NCBI GenBank assembly: GCA_018828145.1
Contig: JAHJWO010000053.1
Location: 124,001-188,000 of the forward strand
Source: Alphaproteobacteria bacterium
GTDB taxonomy: Bacteria > Pseudomonadota > Alphaproteobacteria > Rhizobiales > Devosiaceae
Reading direction: 5' to 3'
DNA: 64,000 nucleotides
The notes beneath the pieces were generated by a model that saw only the letters and a list, made by a program, of their open reading frames with translations, made no database searches and was not told the origin of the DNA. Position numbers and translations under genes: made by a program. Shown piece by piece: positions 1-8,100 of the stretch; position 1 is the first letter of the stretch, and each line of letters opens with the position of its first letter.

Positions 1-1159
1 GCCCATAGGCGTCAGGGTGATCGCGCAGCTCCGCCGCGTGATAGTCGAAGCTCTCGCGATGCAGGATCGCGGCGGCGGCGACCTCGATGGCGTAATAATC
101 GGGCAGCTCGATTTCCTCGACCACCGCGCCAAGCTCGGACAGCGTCGAGAGAGCCGCATCCATGGCGGTCAGGACCGCGGGCATGGTCTGGCTGTCGCTG
201 GCGAACCAATTGCGGGCATAGCCGATACGCAGGCCCCGGACAGGCTCGCCGATCAGCCGCGCGGCCTTGCTGCCGGCTATGACATCGAGCGTCACCGCCG
301 CTTCGGCCACAGTGGCGCTGATCGGTCCGACATGATCCATGCTGGTCGACATCGGCAGCACGCCGGCATTGGGCACGGTGCCAATGGTTGGCTTGAGGCC
401 GACGACGCCACAATAAAAGGCCGGGCCGCGCAAGGAGCCGCCGGTATCGGTGCCCAGCGTGGTGCGCAACAGGCCGCCGGCCACCGAAGCCGCGCTGCCC
501 GAGGACGAGCCGCCGGTGATATGGTCGAGGCTCCAGGGGTTGCGGGCCGGCGGGAACAGGCCGGACGTGTCGGGCCCCACCGTGCCCCATTCATAGGTCG
601 CCAGCTTGCCGATCAGCACGGCGCCGGCTTCGATCAGTCGGGTGACAACCGCGGCGTCCGCTTCCGCCACGGCCTCGGCGCGGCCCGGCGCATCGGCCGT
701 CGTGGGCAGGCCGGCGACATCGATCAGGTCCTTGAGGCCGACTGGTATGCCGTGCAGCGGTCCCCGATCCTGCCCGGCGGCCAGTTCGGCGTCGGCCCTG
801 GCCGCGTCGGCCAGAGCGCGTTCGGCGGTGACGCAGTAGAAGCTACGATAGGCGCTATCGCGGGCAGCGATCCGATCAAGGCAGGCCTGGGTGAGGGCCA
901 CCGACGTCAGCCGACCGTCGCGCAGGCGCCTGCCCTGCTCCAGAAAACTCAGGTCCAGTATCGCCGACAGGTCTTCTTCTTGTGCCGGAAAGGTCTCGGC
1001 CAGGCCTGCAATGCCGTCGCCCATCCAGGCGGCCAGCTTGAAGACGCTGCCGCTTTCATGCGGCGACAATGCGATGCCATGCTGCGCTAGGCTGGCCTCG
1101 AACGCCGCGCGGCGCTGCTCATTGGGGTCGATGGCCAGGGCTGGCTCCTGCGCAGACAT
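1..1159 (-). CDS. Amidase signature family enzyme, 3' end cut by window edge
   Basis: Hydrolyses an amide bond with a Ser-cisSer-Lys triad; substrate unknown. The first 386 codons are visible and the C-terminus lies beyond position 1. The frame carries the family hallmarks: GIPVGLKDLID (catalytic Lys), GGSSSGSAAS (Gly/Ser-rich signature) and DTGGSLRGPA (nucleophile region). About 70 N-terminal residues precede the amidase fold and look helical. The ATG at 1159 follows the stop of the ABC ATPase gene with one base between them, so it is probably the last visible gene of the transporter operon. That suggests the transporter brings in an amide-containing or N-linked substrate, but this is inference. 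Family assignment is firm; specificity is not. Confidence 0.9.
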   Translation of the reverse strand, partial: MSAQEPALAIDPNEQRRAAFEASLAQHGIALSPHESGSVFKLAAWMGDGIAGLAETFPAQEEDLSAILDLSFLEQGRRLRDGRLTSVALTQACLDRIAARDSAYRSFYCVTAERALADAARADAELAAGQDRGPLHGIPVGLKDLIDVAGLPTTADAPGRAEAVAEADAAVVTRLIEAGAVLIGKLATYEWGTVGPDTSGLFPPARNPWSLDHITGGSSSGSAASVAGGLLRTTLGTDTGGSLRGPAFYCGVVGLKPTIGTVPNAGVLPMSTSMDHVGPISATVAEAAVTLDVIAGSKAARLIGEPVRGLRIGYARNWFASDSQTMPAVLTAMDAALSTLSELGAVVEEIELPDYYAIEVAAAAILHRESFDYHAAELRDHPDAYG

Positions 1160-1160
1160 G

Positions 1161-2219
1161 TCAGATGCCGGCCACGATACGCGTACCGGTGGCCCGGTCA
1201 AACAGATGACAGGCCGCAGGCGGGATATTGACCTTGGCGACGTCGCCGATCTCGGCGCGATAATCCTTGCCCACCTTGATCGAGACCAGTTCGCCGGCCA
1301 CGCGCATGGAGAGCATGGTCGCCTCGCCCAGCAGCTCGACCGTGTAGATTGGTGCCTCGATCTGGCCCATGTCGGTGGCCAGCGTCGCATCCTCGGCGCG
1401 GAAGCCGAGCGTGACCGGCCCCTTGACGCCCCTGGACAGTCCCTCGACGCGAATGCCGGCGGCGCTGAAGACGCCATCGGCGATGTCGCCGTGCACAAGA
1501 TTCATGGCGGGCGAGCCGATGAAGCTGGCGACAAAGGTATTGGCCGGGCGGTCGTAGATTTCCATCGGCGTGCCGACCTGCTGGATCAGCCCCTTCTGCA
1601 TCACCACGACGCGATCGGCCAGCGTCATGGCCTCGATCTGGTCATGCGTCACATAAATGGTGGTGCGCTTGAGCGTGTGGTGCAGGTTCTTGATCTGCGC
1701 CCGGGTCGAAACGCGCAGCTTGGCGTCGAGGTTGGACAGCGGCTCGTCCATCAGGAAGGCATTGGGCTCGCGCACGATGGCGCGGGCCAGGGCCACGCGC
1801 TGGCGTTGGCCGCCGGACAGGGCTGCGGGCCGGCGCTGCAGGAAATCGTCGAGCTCCACCATCTTGCTGGCCGCCATGACGCGCTCATGGTGCTGCTCGG
1901 CCGGCACCTTGCGCACCTTGAGCGGGAAGCGGATGTTCTCGTAAACGGTCATGTTTGGGTAGAGGCCATAGCTCTGGAACACCATGGAGATGTCCCGGTC
2001 CTTGGGCTCGAGCTTGTTGACCAGGCGATCGCCGATCCAGATCTCGCCTTCGGTGATGTCCTCCAGGCCTGCGATCATGCGCATGGTCGTGGTCTTGCCG
2101 CAGCCCGAAGGCCCCAGCAGGACCAGGAATTCCTGGTCGGCGATGTCGAGGTTGAAATTGTCGACCCCGACGAAGTTGCTCCAGCGCTTGGACACATTCT
2201 TGAGACGGATCTGAGCCAT
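1161..2219 (-). CDS. Sugar-type ABC transporter ATPase (MalK/UgpC family)
   Basis: Powers import of a carbohydrate-like solute with the two permeases encoded just upstream. The 352-residue protein has Walker A GPSGCGKTT near residues 36-44, signature LSGGQRQR near 134-141, Walker B FLMDEP near 155-160 and an H-loop in YVTHDQ. The last ~110 residues form the OB/TOBE regulatory domain typical of MalK, UgpC and MsmX. The gene lies 5 bases after the permease gene and directly before the amidase. A second MalK-type ATPase sits at 60212-61291. Substrate cannot be read from the sequence. Confidence 0.95.
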   Translation of the reverse strand: MAQIRLKNVSKRWSNFVGVDNFNLDIADQEFLVLLGPSGCGKTTTMRMIAGLEDITEGEIWIGDRLVNKLEPKDRDISMVFQSYGLYPNMTVYENIRFPLKVRKVPAEQHHERVMAASKMVELDDFLQRRPAALSGGQRQRVALARAIVREPNAFLMDEPLSNLDAKLRVSTRAQIKNLHHTLKRTTIYVTHDQIEAMTLADRVVVMQKGLIQQVGTPMEIYDRPANTFVASFIGSPAMNLVHGDIADGVFSAAGIRVEGLSRGVKGPVTLGFRAEDATLATDMGQIEAPIYTVELLGEATMLSMRVAGELVSIKVGKDYRAEIGDVAKVNIPPAACHLFDRATGTRIVAGI

Positions 2220-2224
2220 CTGGA

Positions 2225-3112
2225 TTACCCCTTAACAGCGCCGGCGGTGAGCCCGCTGACGATCTGGCGTTGGAAGAAGAGCACGAGGATGAAGAGCGGC
2301 ACGGTGGCCGAGACCACGGCGGCGACGGCATACATGACGTTGCCTGCCTCCTGCACCGAGCCGAGAAAGCTCGAGATCTTGGGCACCATGGTCTGGTTGT
2401 CGGCGCTCAGCAGCATCGAGGTGGTGGCGAAGTCGTTATAGGCGAGCAGGAAGCTGAACAGGCCCGTCGTGACGACGCCCGGCCACATGACCGGAATGAT
2501 GACGCGGCGGAAGGCCTGGAAGCGCGAGCAGCCGTCGACCATGGCGCTTTCGTCGAGATCCTTGGGGATCGACAGGAAGAACGAGTGCAGCATCCACAGC
2601 GTGAAGGGCTGGTTGATCGCCACCAGCACGATGATGGACGTGGGCAGCACGCCCCAGATATTGAGCTGGAAGAAGGGCAGCAGATAGCCCGAGACCAGGG
2701 TGATATGCGGCATGGCGCGGAACACCAGCGCCGCGATCAGGATCCAGAAGGCGTAGCGCTGCCCCGAGCGCGCCAAGGCATAGCCGCCCAGCGTGCCCAG
2801 CGTCAGCGAGATCACCGTGACGCTGACGGTGACAATGGCGGTATTGCCGACGGCGCGCCAGAATTCGCGCGTCACCCAGGCGCCGTAATAGCCGTCGCCG
2901 GTGAAGGCACTGCCGGTCTGGGCCTGCGTATAGGTGCCGAAAATGGCATTCCACCAGCTCTCGCGGGAGAAGAAGTCCGGCTCGACCTTGAACGATCCCC
3001 ACACCGTCCAGACAAAGGGGAATGCGGCGAGCACCACCCAGAACACGATGAACACCGTGATCAGCAGGTTGAGCGGCAGCGGGCGCTTCTGGGTTTGCGT
3101 GGCTTCGGACAT
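2225..3112 (-). CDS. ABC transporter permease, MalG type
   Basis: Inner-membrane subunit of the importer. The 295-residue protein begins with a short cytoplasmic segment and a first membrane helix near residues 15-35. A large periplasmic stretch follows, then about five more hydrophobic helices. The EAA loop that docks on the ATPase is seen as DGCSRFQAFRRVIIPVMWPG. The gene is separated by one base from the other permease and by 5 bases from the ATPase, so the three are almost certainly co-transcribed. Confidence 0.93.
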   Translation of the reverse strand: MSEATQTQKRPLPLNLLITVFIVFWVVLAAFPFVWTVWGSFKVEPDFFSRESWWNAIFGTYTQAQTGSAFTGDGYYGAWVTREFWRAVGNTAIVTVSVTVISLTLGTLGGYALARSGQRYAFWILIAALVFRAMPHITLVSGYLLPFFQLNIWGVLPTSIIVLVAINQPFTLWMLHSFFLSIPKDLDESAMVDGCSRFQAFRRVIIPVMWPGVVTTGLFSFLLAYNDFATTSMLLSADNQTMVPKISSFLGSVQEAGNVMYAVAAVVSATVPLFILVLFFQRQIVSGLTAGAVKG

Positions 3113-3113
3113 G

Positions 3114-4145
3114 TCAGACCACCTTGTGGTTGAATTCGCGCCAGGTGCGGATCAGCACCGGGGTGAGCAGGATGATGACGCCGATAATGGTGAGCACCGA
3201 GGTCGCCCCGGCCGAGCCAAAGAGCTGCGCATCGCCGCTGAGGTCATTGAAGATCATCCAGCTCAGCGAGGTGGCATTGGCCTCGGCGGAAAAGCCGACA
3301 ATCGGCTCGAAGACGCGGAAATTGTCCATCAGCTGCACCAGCGCCACGAAGGTGGCAAGCGGCATCAGGTGCGGGATGATGACGTAGCGGATGCGCTCCC
3401 AGCGGCTCGCGCCATCGATCATGGCCGATTCCAGCGTATCGCCGGGCACGGTCTGCAGGCCGGCATAGAAGACCACGAAGCTGAAGGGGGCATTGCTCCA
3501 GACGCCGTAGAACAGCAGCGACGCCCAGGTCAGCACGGGTGATGCCCGCAGCGACAGGGTTGGATCATTGAACAGGTTCTGCAGCGAGGCGCCGATGATG
3601 CCGTTGGACTGGATCATCCAGTAGAGGATCAGCGAACCCACCAGCGGAGTGATGATCATCGGCAGCAGCGAGAAGAAGATCACCGGCCCCTTGATCGCCT
3701 TGGGGACGGCATTGACCGCCAGCGCGATGACAAAGCCCAGCGCCATGGCGAGCGGCGTCACCACGAAGCAGAAGACCAGGGTAAAGGACAGCGCCTTGTA
3801 GAAGGGCAGATTGTAGATGCGGCTGACGACGTCGCCGAAGCCGGCATTGCTGGACAGGATGGCGCCGATCTCGTTGACCGCCAGGTGCCCGCGATTGAGG
3901 TAGGTGCCCAGCCCGTTGAACTGGCCCATGGGCTGTTCCTGCTCGAGCTGCTGCATTGCGGCGGTGTCGACCCGCACCTCCTTGGTGCACCCGCCGAAGG
4001 GCTGGCAGTTCTCCACCTCGACCAGGACGCGTGGATGCTCGACATGCAGGCTCTGCACCACCACCGAGACGATGGGCAAAGCGATGAACAGCACCATCGC
4101 GATCAAGGACGGGAGAATGAAGGCAAAGAATGTCTTGTGTGGCAT
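3114..4145 (-). CDS. ABC transporter permease, MalF type
   Basis: Second membrane subunit of the importer, 343 residues. I start it at the ATG at 4145 (MPHKTFFAFILPSL), which has a G-rich ribosome site upstream and opens directly into a membrane helix. The frame stays open for 46 more codons upstream, but those run through a GC-rich hairpin repeat and look non-coding. A periplasmic loop of about 90 residues follows the first helix, as in MalF relatives. The EAA motif is DGASRWERIRYVIIPHLMP. A 213-base gap with strong hairpins separates it from the binding-protein gene. Confidence 0.92.
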   Translation of the reverse strand: MPHKTFFAFILPSLIAMVLFIALPIVSVVVQSLHVEHPRVLVEVENCQPFGGCTKEVRVDTAAMQQLEQEQPMGQFNGLGTYLNRGHLAVNEIGAILSSNAGFGDVVSRIYNLPFYKALSFTLVFCFVVTPLAMALGFVIALAVNAVPKAIKGPVIFFSLLPMIITPLVGSLILYWMIQSNGIIGASLQNLFNDPTLSLRASPVLTWASLLFYGVWSNAPFSFVVFYAGLQTVPGDTLESAMIDGASRWERIRYVIIPHLMPLATFVALVQLMDNFRVFEPIVGFSAEANATSLSWMIFNDLSGDAQLFGSAGATSVLTIIGVIILLTPVLIRTWREFNHKVV

Positions 4146-4213
4146 CAAGGCCCCCGGAAGCAGAGCTGGCGAGTATTGGCTGCCTTCGGCTTGTCGCGCT
4201 GAAGGAGCAGTCG

Positions 4214-4348
4214 ACACCCTCCCCCTTGTGGGGAGGGATCGCGGGTGGGGGTGGTTTGGCCCAGATATCCGGGCTCTCGCCATCCCCTCCCAACCTCCCC
4301 CTTCAAGGGGAGGTGCCGTTCGGTGCCTGGGGCGACAGCGCCCCAGGC
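4214..4348. repeat. Cluster of three GC-rich palindromes between binding-protein and permease genes
   Basis: Three hairpins lie in tandem. At 4217-4237, CCCTCCCC pairs around a short loop. At 4293-4314, ACCTCCCC and GGGGAGGT form an 8-bp stem with a CTTCAA loop. At 4325-4348, GCCTGGGGCG and CGCCCCAGGC form a perfect 10-bp stem with a 4-base loop. The first two resemble a dispersed repeat also seen at 13519-13618. There is no U-tract, so these more likely stabilise the upstream transcript or partly stop transcription, lowering permease expression relative to the binding protein. Confidence 0.7.
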
Positions 4349-4358
4349 GAAGCCTATC

Positions 4359-5597
4359 CTACAGGTACCCGCCTTCCTTGGCGGCGGTATCATAGGCGGC
4401 CTTGACGTCGGCCAGCGCCTGGGCGGCGTCTTCCGTGCCGGCCATGAACTCGGCCAGTTCGGACGACAGCGCGGTATGCAGCAGACCCATATAGGGCTGC
4501 ATCGGATAGGCACGAGCACCGGCATTGGCGGTGGCGATCACGCCGACAGCAGCCGGGCCGGGTTCGTAGCCGGCGACCAGCCAGGTGGCGACCGCCGGGT
4601 TGGCGGCAACCATTTCCGGGCTGATGCCATGGACCATGGCCTGGAAGGAGGCGGCAGCGTCTTCATCGGAAATGTTCTTGGCGATGGTGAAACCATCCCA
4701 CCACAGAGCAACCGCCGGGATGGAGCCGCCACCGATGGTCGGGGCCGCGGCCAGCACGGTGTTTTCCACCACGCCTTCGGCAGCACCCTCGTCGTCGATC
4801 GTAGCACCGGCCAGCGAGCCCCACTCGACCATCATGGCGGTGTTGCCGGCTTCATACTCGGCCTTGATGGAATTGGCATCGAAGGTCAGGTAGTCCGGGT
4901 CCATATAGGCCGTGAGGGCACGCATGGTCTCAAGGACCTTGAGGCCGTTCTCGTTGTCGATGGCCAGTTCAGCCGAACCGGGCGCAAAGAACTCCGCGCC
5001 GGTGCCGAGATAGGCATTGACGAATTCGGCGGCGAGGTCCCAGCCCGGCTTGACCGAGGCGGCGACCGGATATTCCATGATGCCGGCATCCTTGATCGCC
5101 TTGGCGGCGGCCAGGATGTCCTCATATGACTTGGGCTCGGCAAGGCCGGCCTGGTCCAGGATATCCTTGCGATAGAACAGGTGCTGGGCATTGCCCATGA
5201 AGGCGACGGCCATGGTCTTGCCGTCGATCTTGATCAGCTGGTTAGGCTGCAGCGAAGCGCCATACTTTGCGACCAGGTCGTCAAGCGGGCGGATCAGGTC
5301 GTCATTGAGCAGCGGCACGATGGAATTGTTGGCCACCACGGCGACGGTGTATTCGGCCGGATTGATCGACAGCGCCGGGACCTGCAGGTTCTTGTGCTCG
5401 GCATTGGCATTGGCCGTGACGGTCACGCCGTCGGTGGCGCACTCTTCGGCGGTGGTGTTCACCAGGCGCAGGGCCTCGAAGTCATTGGAGAGAATACGGA
5501 CCGAGCCCGCTCCCTCGATGCCGCAATCGGCAAAGGCTGCGCCGGCGGTGAGGCACAGGACCCCAAGCGATACGGTCGTCTTCAACATAAGCTTCAT
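4359..5597 (-). CDS. ABC transporter sugar-binding protein (periplasmic)
   Basis: Captures the solute in the periplasm for the permeases encoded downstream. The 412-residue protein starts at the ATG at 5597, preceded by a clear AGGAG ribosome site. A Sec signal peptide ends near AGAAFA-DCG. The remainder has the layout of family 1 extracellular solute-binding proteins, with a cysteine directly after the predicted cleavage site that is not in a lipobox. Longer upstream starts in the same frame run through promoter sequence and were rejected. The doubled palindrome at 5750-5787 lies 150 bases upstream and is the likely control site of the operon. Confidence 0.92.
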   Translation of the reverse strand: MKLMLKTTVSLGVLCLTAGAAFADCGIEGAGSVRILSNDFEALRLVNTTAEECATDGVTVTANANAEHKNLQVPALSINPAEYTVAVVANNSIVPLLNDDLIRPLDDLVAKYGASLQPNQLIKIDGKTMAVAFMGNAQHLFYRKDILDQAGLAEPKSYEDILAAAKAIKDAGIMEYPVAASVKPGWDLAAEFVNAYLGTGAEFFAPGSAELAIDNENGLKVLETMRALTAYMDPDYLTFDANSIKAEYEAGNTAMMVEWGSLAGATIDDEGAAEGVVENTVLAAAPTIGGGSIPAVALWWDGFTIAKNISDEDAAASFQAMVHGISPEMVAANPAVATWLVAGYEPGPAAVGVIATANAGARAYPMQPYMGLLHTALSSELAEFMAGTEDAAQALADVKAAYDTAAKEGGYL

Positions 5598-5749
5598 TTC
5601 GTTCTCCTGACGGTGAACGGCGCTCCCTTTGCTCAGTGCGCCGACCATCCCCTGTTGTCGTTTACGCTCCCGCGGCCGGCTCGGGTCTCTTGATCCACTC
5701 GCCCCGATCCAGCCCTTGTCTTTCCGCACAGCACAATTGGTAAGCGGCA

Positions 5750-5787
5750 TTGCATACGAATGCAATCCCTTTTGCATTCGTATGCAA
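5750..5787. promoter_or_regulatory. Doubled 16-bp palindromic operator, LacI-family style
   Basis: TTGCATACGAATGCAA at 5750-5765 is followed, after 6 bases, by its exact reverse complement TTGCATTCGTATGCAA at 5772-5787. Each copy is nearly palindromic with CG at its centre, as is usual for LacI-family operators. The two centres are 22 bp apart, two helical turns, so two dimers could bind on the same face. It lies in the gap between the binding-protein gene (minus) and the small secreted protein at 5941 (plus). No LacI-type gene is present nearby, so the regulator must be encoded elsewhere. Confidence 0.75.
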
Positions 5788-5940
5788 AAACTCGCGTGGA
5801 GCCGGGTCTTGGCTGACGATTTCGTTGCCTAAAGGCCGGCAAACCCTGAGGTGCAGAATATGCCCGCACCGCATGCTCCGCCAGAAGTGACTTGCCCGGA
5901 CGCCACTCTTGGCCCAGCCTCTGGCGATGGAGATTGCGAT

Positions 5941-6228
5941 ATGATCAAGGGCTTCATGCTGGCCGCGGTCATGACCTTGGGGACCGCTACATCCGCCATG
6001 GCCGCCTGCCCCAGCCAGGTCCCCGGCTCGACCATCGACGCCATCAAGGCCAATGAGCAACGCGTCCTCTGCCTGCTGCGCGAAGTGGAGGCGGCGGCGC
6101 AACAGCGCCAGTATGAGTCCCAATTGAAGGCGCTGGAAAACTCCGTCCGGGACCTGCAACTGCAACAGCGCTTCAACGCCATGCCCAGCTTCACCGCGCC
6201 CGCTCCGTTCGTCCCGCCAATGCTCTGA
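5941..6228 (+). CDS. Small secreted coiled-coil protein, function unknown
   Basis: A 95-residue protein starting at the ATG at 5941 (MIKGFMLAAVMTLG), with a GGAG sequence shortly upstream. It begins with a signal peptide ending near AMA-AC. The mature part is mostly one charged helix rich in Gln and Glu with a coiled-coil look, closed by a Pro/Phe-rich tail. Two cysteines lie near the mature N-terminus (CPSQ and VLCLLRE). I do not recognise a family. The frame extends 30 codons further upstream, but the signal peptide fixes the start used here. Confidence 0.7.
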   Translation: MIKGFMLAAVMTLGTATSAMAACPSQVPGSTIDAIKANEQRVLCLLREVEAAAQQRQYESQLKALENSVRDLQLQQRFNAMPSFTAPAPFVPPML

Positions 6229-6442
6229 CGTCAGCCCATCAAGGCCCACGCCCAACGGCAGGTCCCGCCTGTGCAGCCTGTCCTCCCGCGTGAGAAAACC
6301 TGGCGGGACTGATCGGTCATCTGTGCTCCGCTTTCAACCGCGCCCGAATCCTTGGTTTTGACACCATGTTGGGCTGTCATCGCGGGCGTAGTGCAAGTCT
6401 TCCGGCCAAATGGACCGGAAAAAACCGACAGAGGAGAAACAA

Positions 6443-6748
6443 ATGACCATGCGAGCCAAAACGGCGCTCAAGATCGTCGACGAGGATCATCAGCAAATGG
6501 AGGCGACAATTCTGGAAGCTTCCAAGCAAGCCGCACCCATGGTGCAGCGCCTCGCGACGCATCGCGACCGCATCGATCTGGCGATCAAGGAGCTCGAAAG
6601 CGAGCGCTTCGAACTGATCTCACGGCGTGACCACCTGCGTCGCCAGGCCGAGGCCGTAGATCAGGGTTTCGCGATGCATATCGAGGACATTGAAGCCACG
6701 TTGAAGCTCTATGAAGGCGGTTTGAACTCGATTGCGGTCACGCATTAG
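6443..6748 (+). CDS. Small helical protein of unknown function
   Basis: 101 residues, starting at the ATG at 6443 after a strong GAGGAGA ribosome site. The protein is highly charged, without membrane segments or cysteines. Heptad-like patterning runs through the middle third (LATHRDRIDLAIKELESERF), so a cytoplasmic coiled coil is likely. It is neither overlapping nor closely linked to its neighbours. No family recognised. The ribosome site and the codon pattern make it a likely real gene. Confidence 0.65.
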   Translation: MTMRAKTALKIVDEDHQQMEATILEASKQAAPMVQRLATHRDRIDLAIKELESERFELISRRDHLRRQAEAVDQGFAMHIEDIEATLKLYEGGLNSIAVTH

Positions 6749-6999
6749 TTGCCCAATCGGACGCCAGCGATCCAGCCGGACCGCCAGGGAGACGAGAGTG
6801 CTCTAGTGCGGCTACCAGACTGCCCGGTTGGATCGATGAGATAAGAAAAGCCTGTTTCGACTTCGCGGTCAGCGGCGTTGCGCTGACACAAATCCCAAGA
6901 CATGCCTGCGCCGGATCTTGACCTGCGCCGTGTTTGCCATCCACCGGGTGTGATGGGCAAGCCGGGCGCGGGGCGCCCTGCCCTTGCCTCACAGTCCCG

Positions 7000-7024
7000 A
7001 AAAAAAGGCGGCCCATAGGCCGCC
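7000..7024 (-). terminator. Rho-independent terminator of the 7053-7376 gene
   Basis: On the minus strand GGCGGCC, a TATG loop and GGCCGCC form a perfect 7-bp stem followed by seven T residues. It lies 29 bases past the stop codon of the Ala/Pro-rich protein. The 250 bases between it and the gene ending at 6748 hold nothing else I can support. Confidence 0.9.
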
Positions 7025-7052
7025 CTCACCGATATTTGATCGCCAGTGGCGC

Positions 7053-7376
7053 TTACTGGGCGGCCGGTGCAGCCGGCGCGGCTTCTGCGGGCGCAGGTTC
7101 GGTCACAGCAGGGGCGGCTGGTGCAGTGGTTGCAGCGGGCGCCGCGGGGGCGGCAGCGGGCGCGGGCGTGGCTGCGGCAGGCGCAGGCGCGGTGGCTGCC
7201 GGTGCGGGTGCCATGGCTGGGGCCGTCTCGACGGGCGCCGCAGGCTCGGCGGGCGTATTGACGGTGGTGTTCGTTGTCACCGAGGCGGGGGCCTGGTTCT
7301 GCGTATTCATGAAATAGACGACGGCGATCAGAGCGACGACGGCGACGAGAATGCCAATGATCCAGTTTCTGTTCAT
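7053..7376 (-). CDS. Single-pass membrane protein with Ala/Pro-rich tail
   Basis: 107 residues: MNRNW, then one membrane helix (IIGILVAVVALIAVVYF), then about 80 residues made almost wholly of Ala, Pro, Thr and Val in short repeats such as APAAAP. The tail is low-complexity and probably extends into the periplasm. Such proteins are common in this order and have no assigned job. A textbook terminator follows it, which supports a real single-gene transcript. Its own promoter was not identified. Confidence 0.75.
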   Translation of the reverse strand: MNRNWIIGILVAVVALIAVVYFMNTQNQAPASVTTNTTVNTPAEPAAPVETAPAMAPAPAATAPAPAAATPAPAAAPAAPAATTAPAAPAVTEPAPAEAAPAAPAAQ

Positions 7377-7505
7377 GCACTGCTTCCTTTGTGGTGTGGG
7401 ACGCGAGCTATACGCTAAAGCCGCAGCCGCGTCGGACTATTCGACGGCTCACGGATAAACAGAGGTCCTGATCCGCAGGCGCAGCTGGCTTGTCGACGTT
7501 CAGGA

Positions 7506-7907
7506 TCAGAAGTCGAAGCCCATCTGCGACACCGGCGCTGCCCGCCGCGCCTTGGGGGGGGCCGGCTCCGGTGGCAGTTCAACGACTGGGGCCGGCGTTG
7601 CCAAGGGCGTCTGTGTGACCTCGACAACTGCCCGAGGGTCAGCCGCCAGCGGCGCCAGTTCACCCAGCCAGTCCGCCACGGGCCGCAACCGCTTGATATG
7701 CAGGGCATAGAGGTTTTCGCGGCCCGACTTCTTCTCGCTGATCAACCGCGCCTGCTTGAGCACGCGCAGGTGGCGGGAGATGGCCGGGCGGCTGATATCA
7801 AACGATGCCGCGAGCACATGCACCGGCTTGGGTCCATCGCGCAGGATTTCGATGATGCGGCAACGCGTTGGGTCGGCCAGCGCGACAAGGATGGCAATCG
7901 GGGGCAT
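7506..7907 (-). CDS. ArsR-family transcriptional regulator
   Basis: A 133-residue protein. Residues ~1-85 form a winged helix-turn-helix, with ALADPTRCRIIEIL at the start, the recognition helix in ISRPAISRHLRVL and the wing near KKSGRENLYAL. This form resembles the SdpR/metal-independent branch. The usual ELCVC metal motif is absent. The C-terminal ~45 residues are Pro/Ala-rich and unlike a sensor domain. It is divergent from the hemolysin III gene, with a palindrome at 7941-7956 in the shared gap, so it may control itself and that neighbour. Confidence 0.88.
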   Translation of the reverse strand: MPPIAILVALADPTRCRIIEILRDGPKPVHVLAASFDISRPAISRHLRVLKQARLISEKKSGRENLYALHIKRLRPVADWLGELAPLAADPRAVVEVTQTPLATPAPVVELPPEPAPPKARRAAPVSQMGFDF

Positions 7908-7940
7908 GCGGACTTCCGGAACGTGGTCCCATCCCCAGTA

Positions 7941-7956
7941 GTAACGCAGGTGTTAC
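7941..7956. promoter_or_regulatory. Palindrome likely bound by the ArsR-type regulator
   Basis: GTAACGCAGGTGTTAC: arms GTAACGC and GTGTTAC around a 2-base centre, with one mismatch in seven pairs. It begins 34 bases upstream of the regulator's start codon, in the divergent gap with the gene at 8101. Size and symmetry suit a winged-helix dimer. The assignment rests on position only. Confidence 0.5.
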
Positions 7957-8100
7957 CCGTCAAGCATGCCCCTTGTGACGCAACCGGTTATTCACCAGAT
8001 GCGTTGTGGCACGCTTTACGATGGCGCAAGATGCTCGTCGCGGCGCAATAATCTGGTCACTTCCCTGCGCCAAGCTCGGGGTCAAAGGAGAACGATCCCA

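Noticed and set aside
891..2441. 516-residue plus-strand open frame opposite the first ABC ATPase
   Set aside because: Antisense shadow of GC-rich coding DNA; composition is unlike a protein (rich in His, Gly, Arg) and the minus strand encodes clear ATPase motifs.
5690..5720. TGATCC near 5692 as a third ECF promoter
   Set aside because: At 18-base spacing the next bases are CTTGT, which does not fit the -10 pattern, and the orientation leads to no nearby gene.
6358..6363. TTGACA resembling a -35 box upstream of the 6443 gene
   Set aside because: No acceptable -10 hexamer at 16-18 bases spacing.
6738..7016. 92-residue minus-strand frame between the 6443 and 7053 genes
   Set aside because: It begins within the terminator hairpin of the upstream gene, has no ribosome site and no protein-like pattern.
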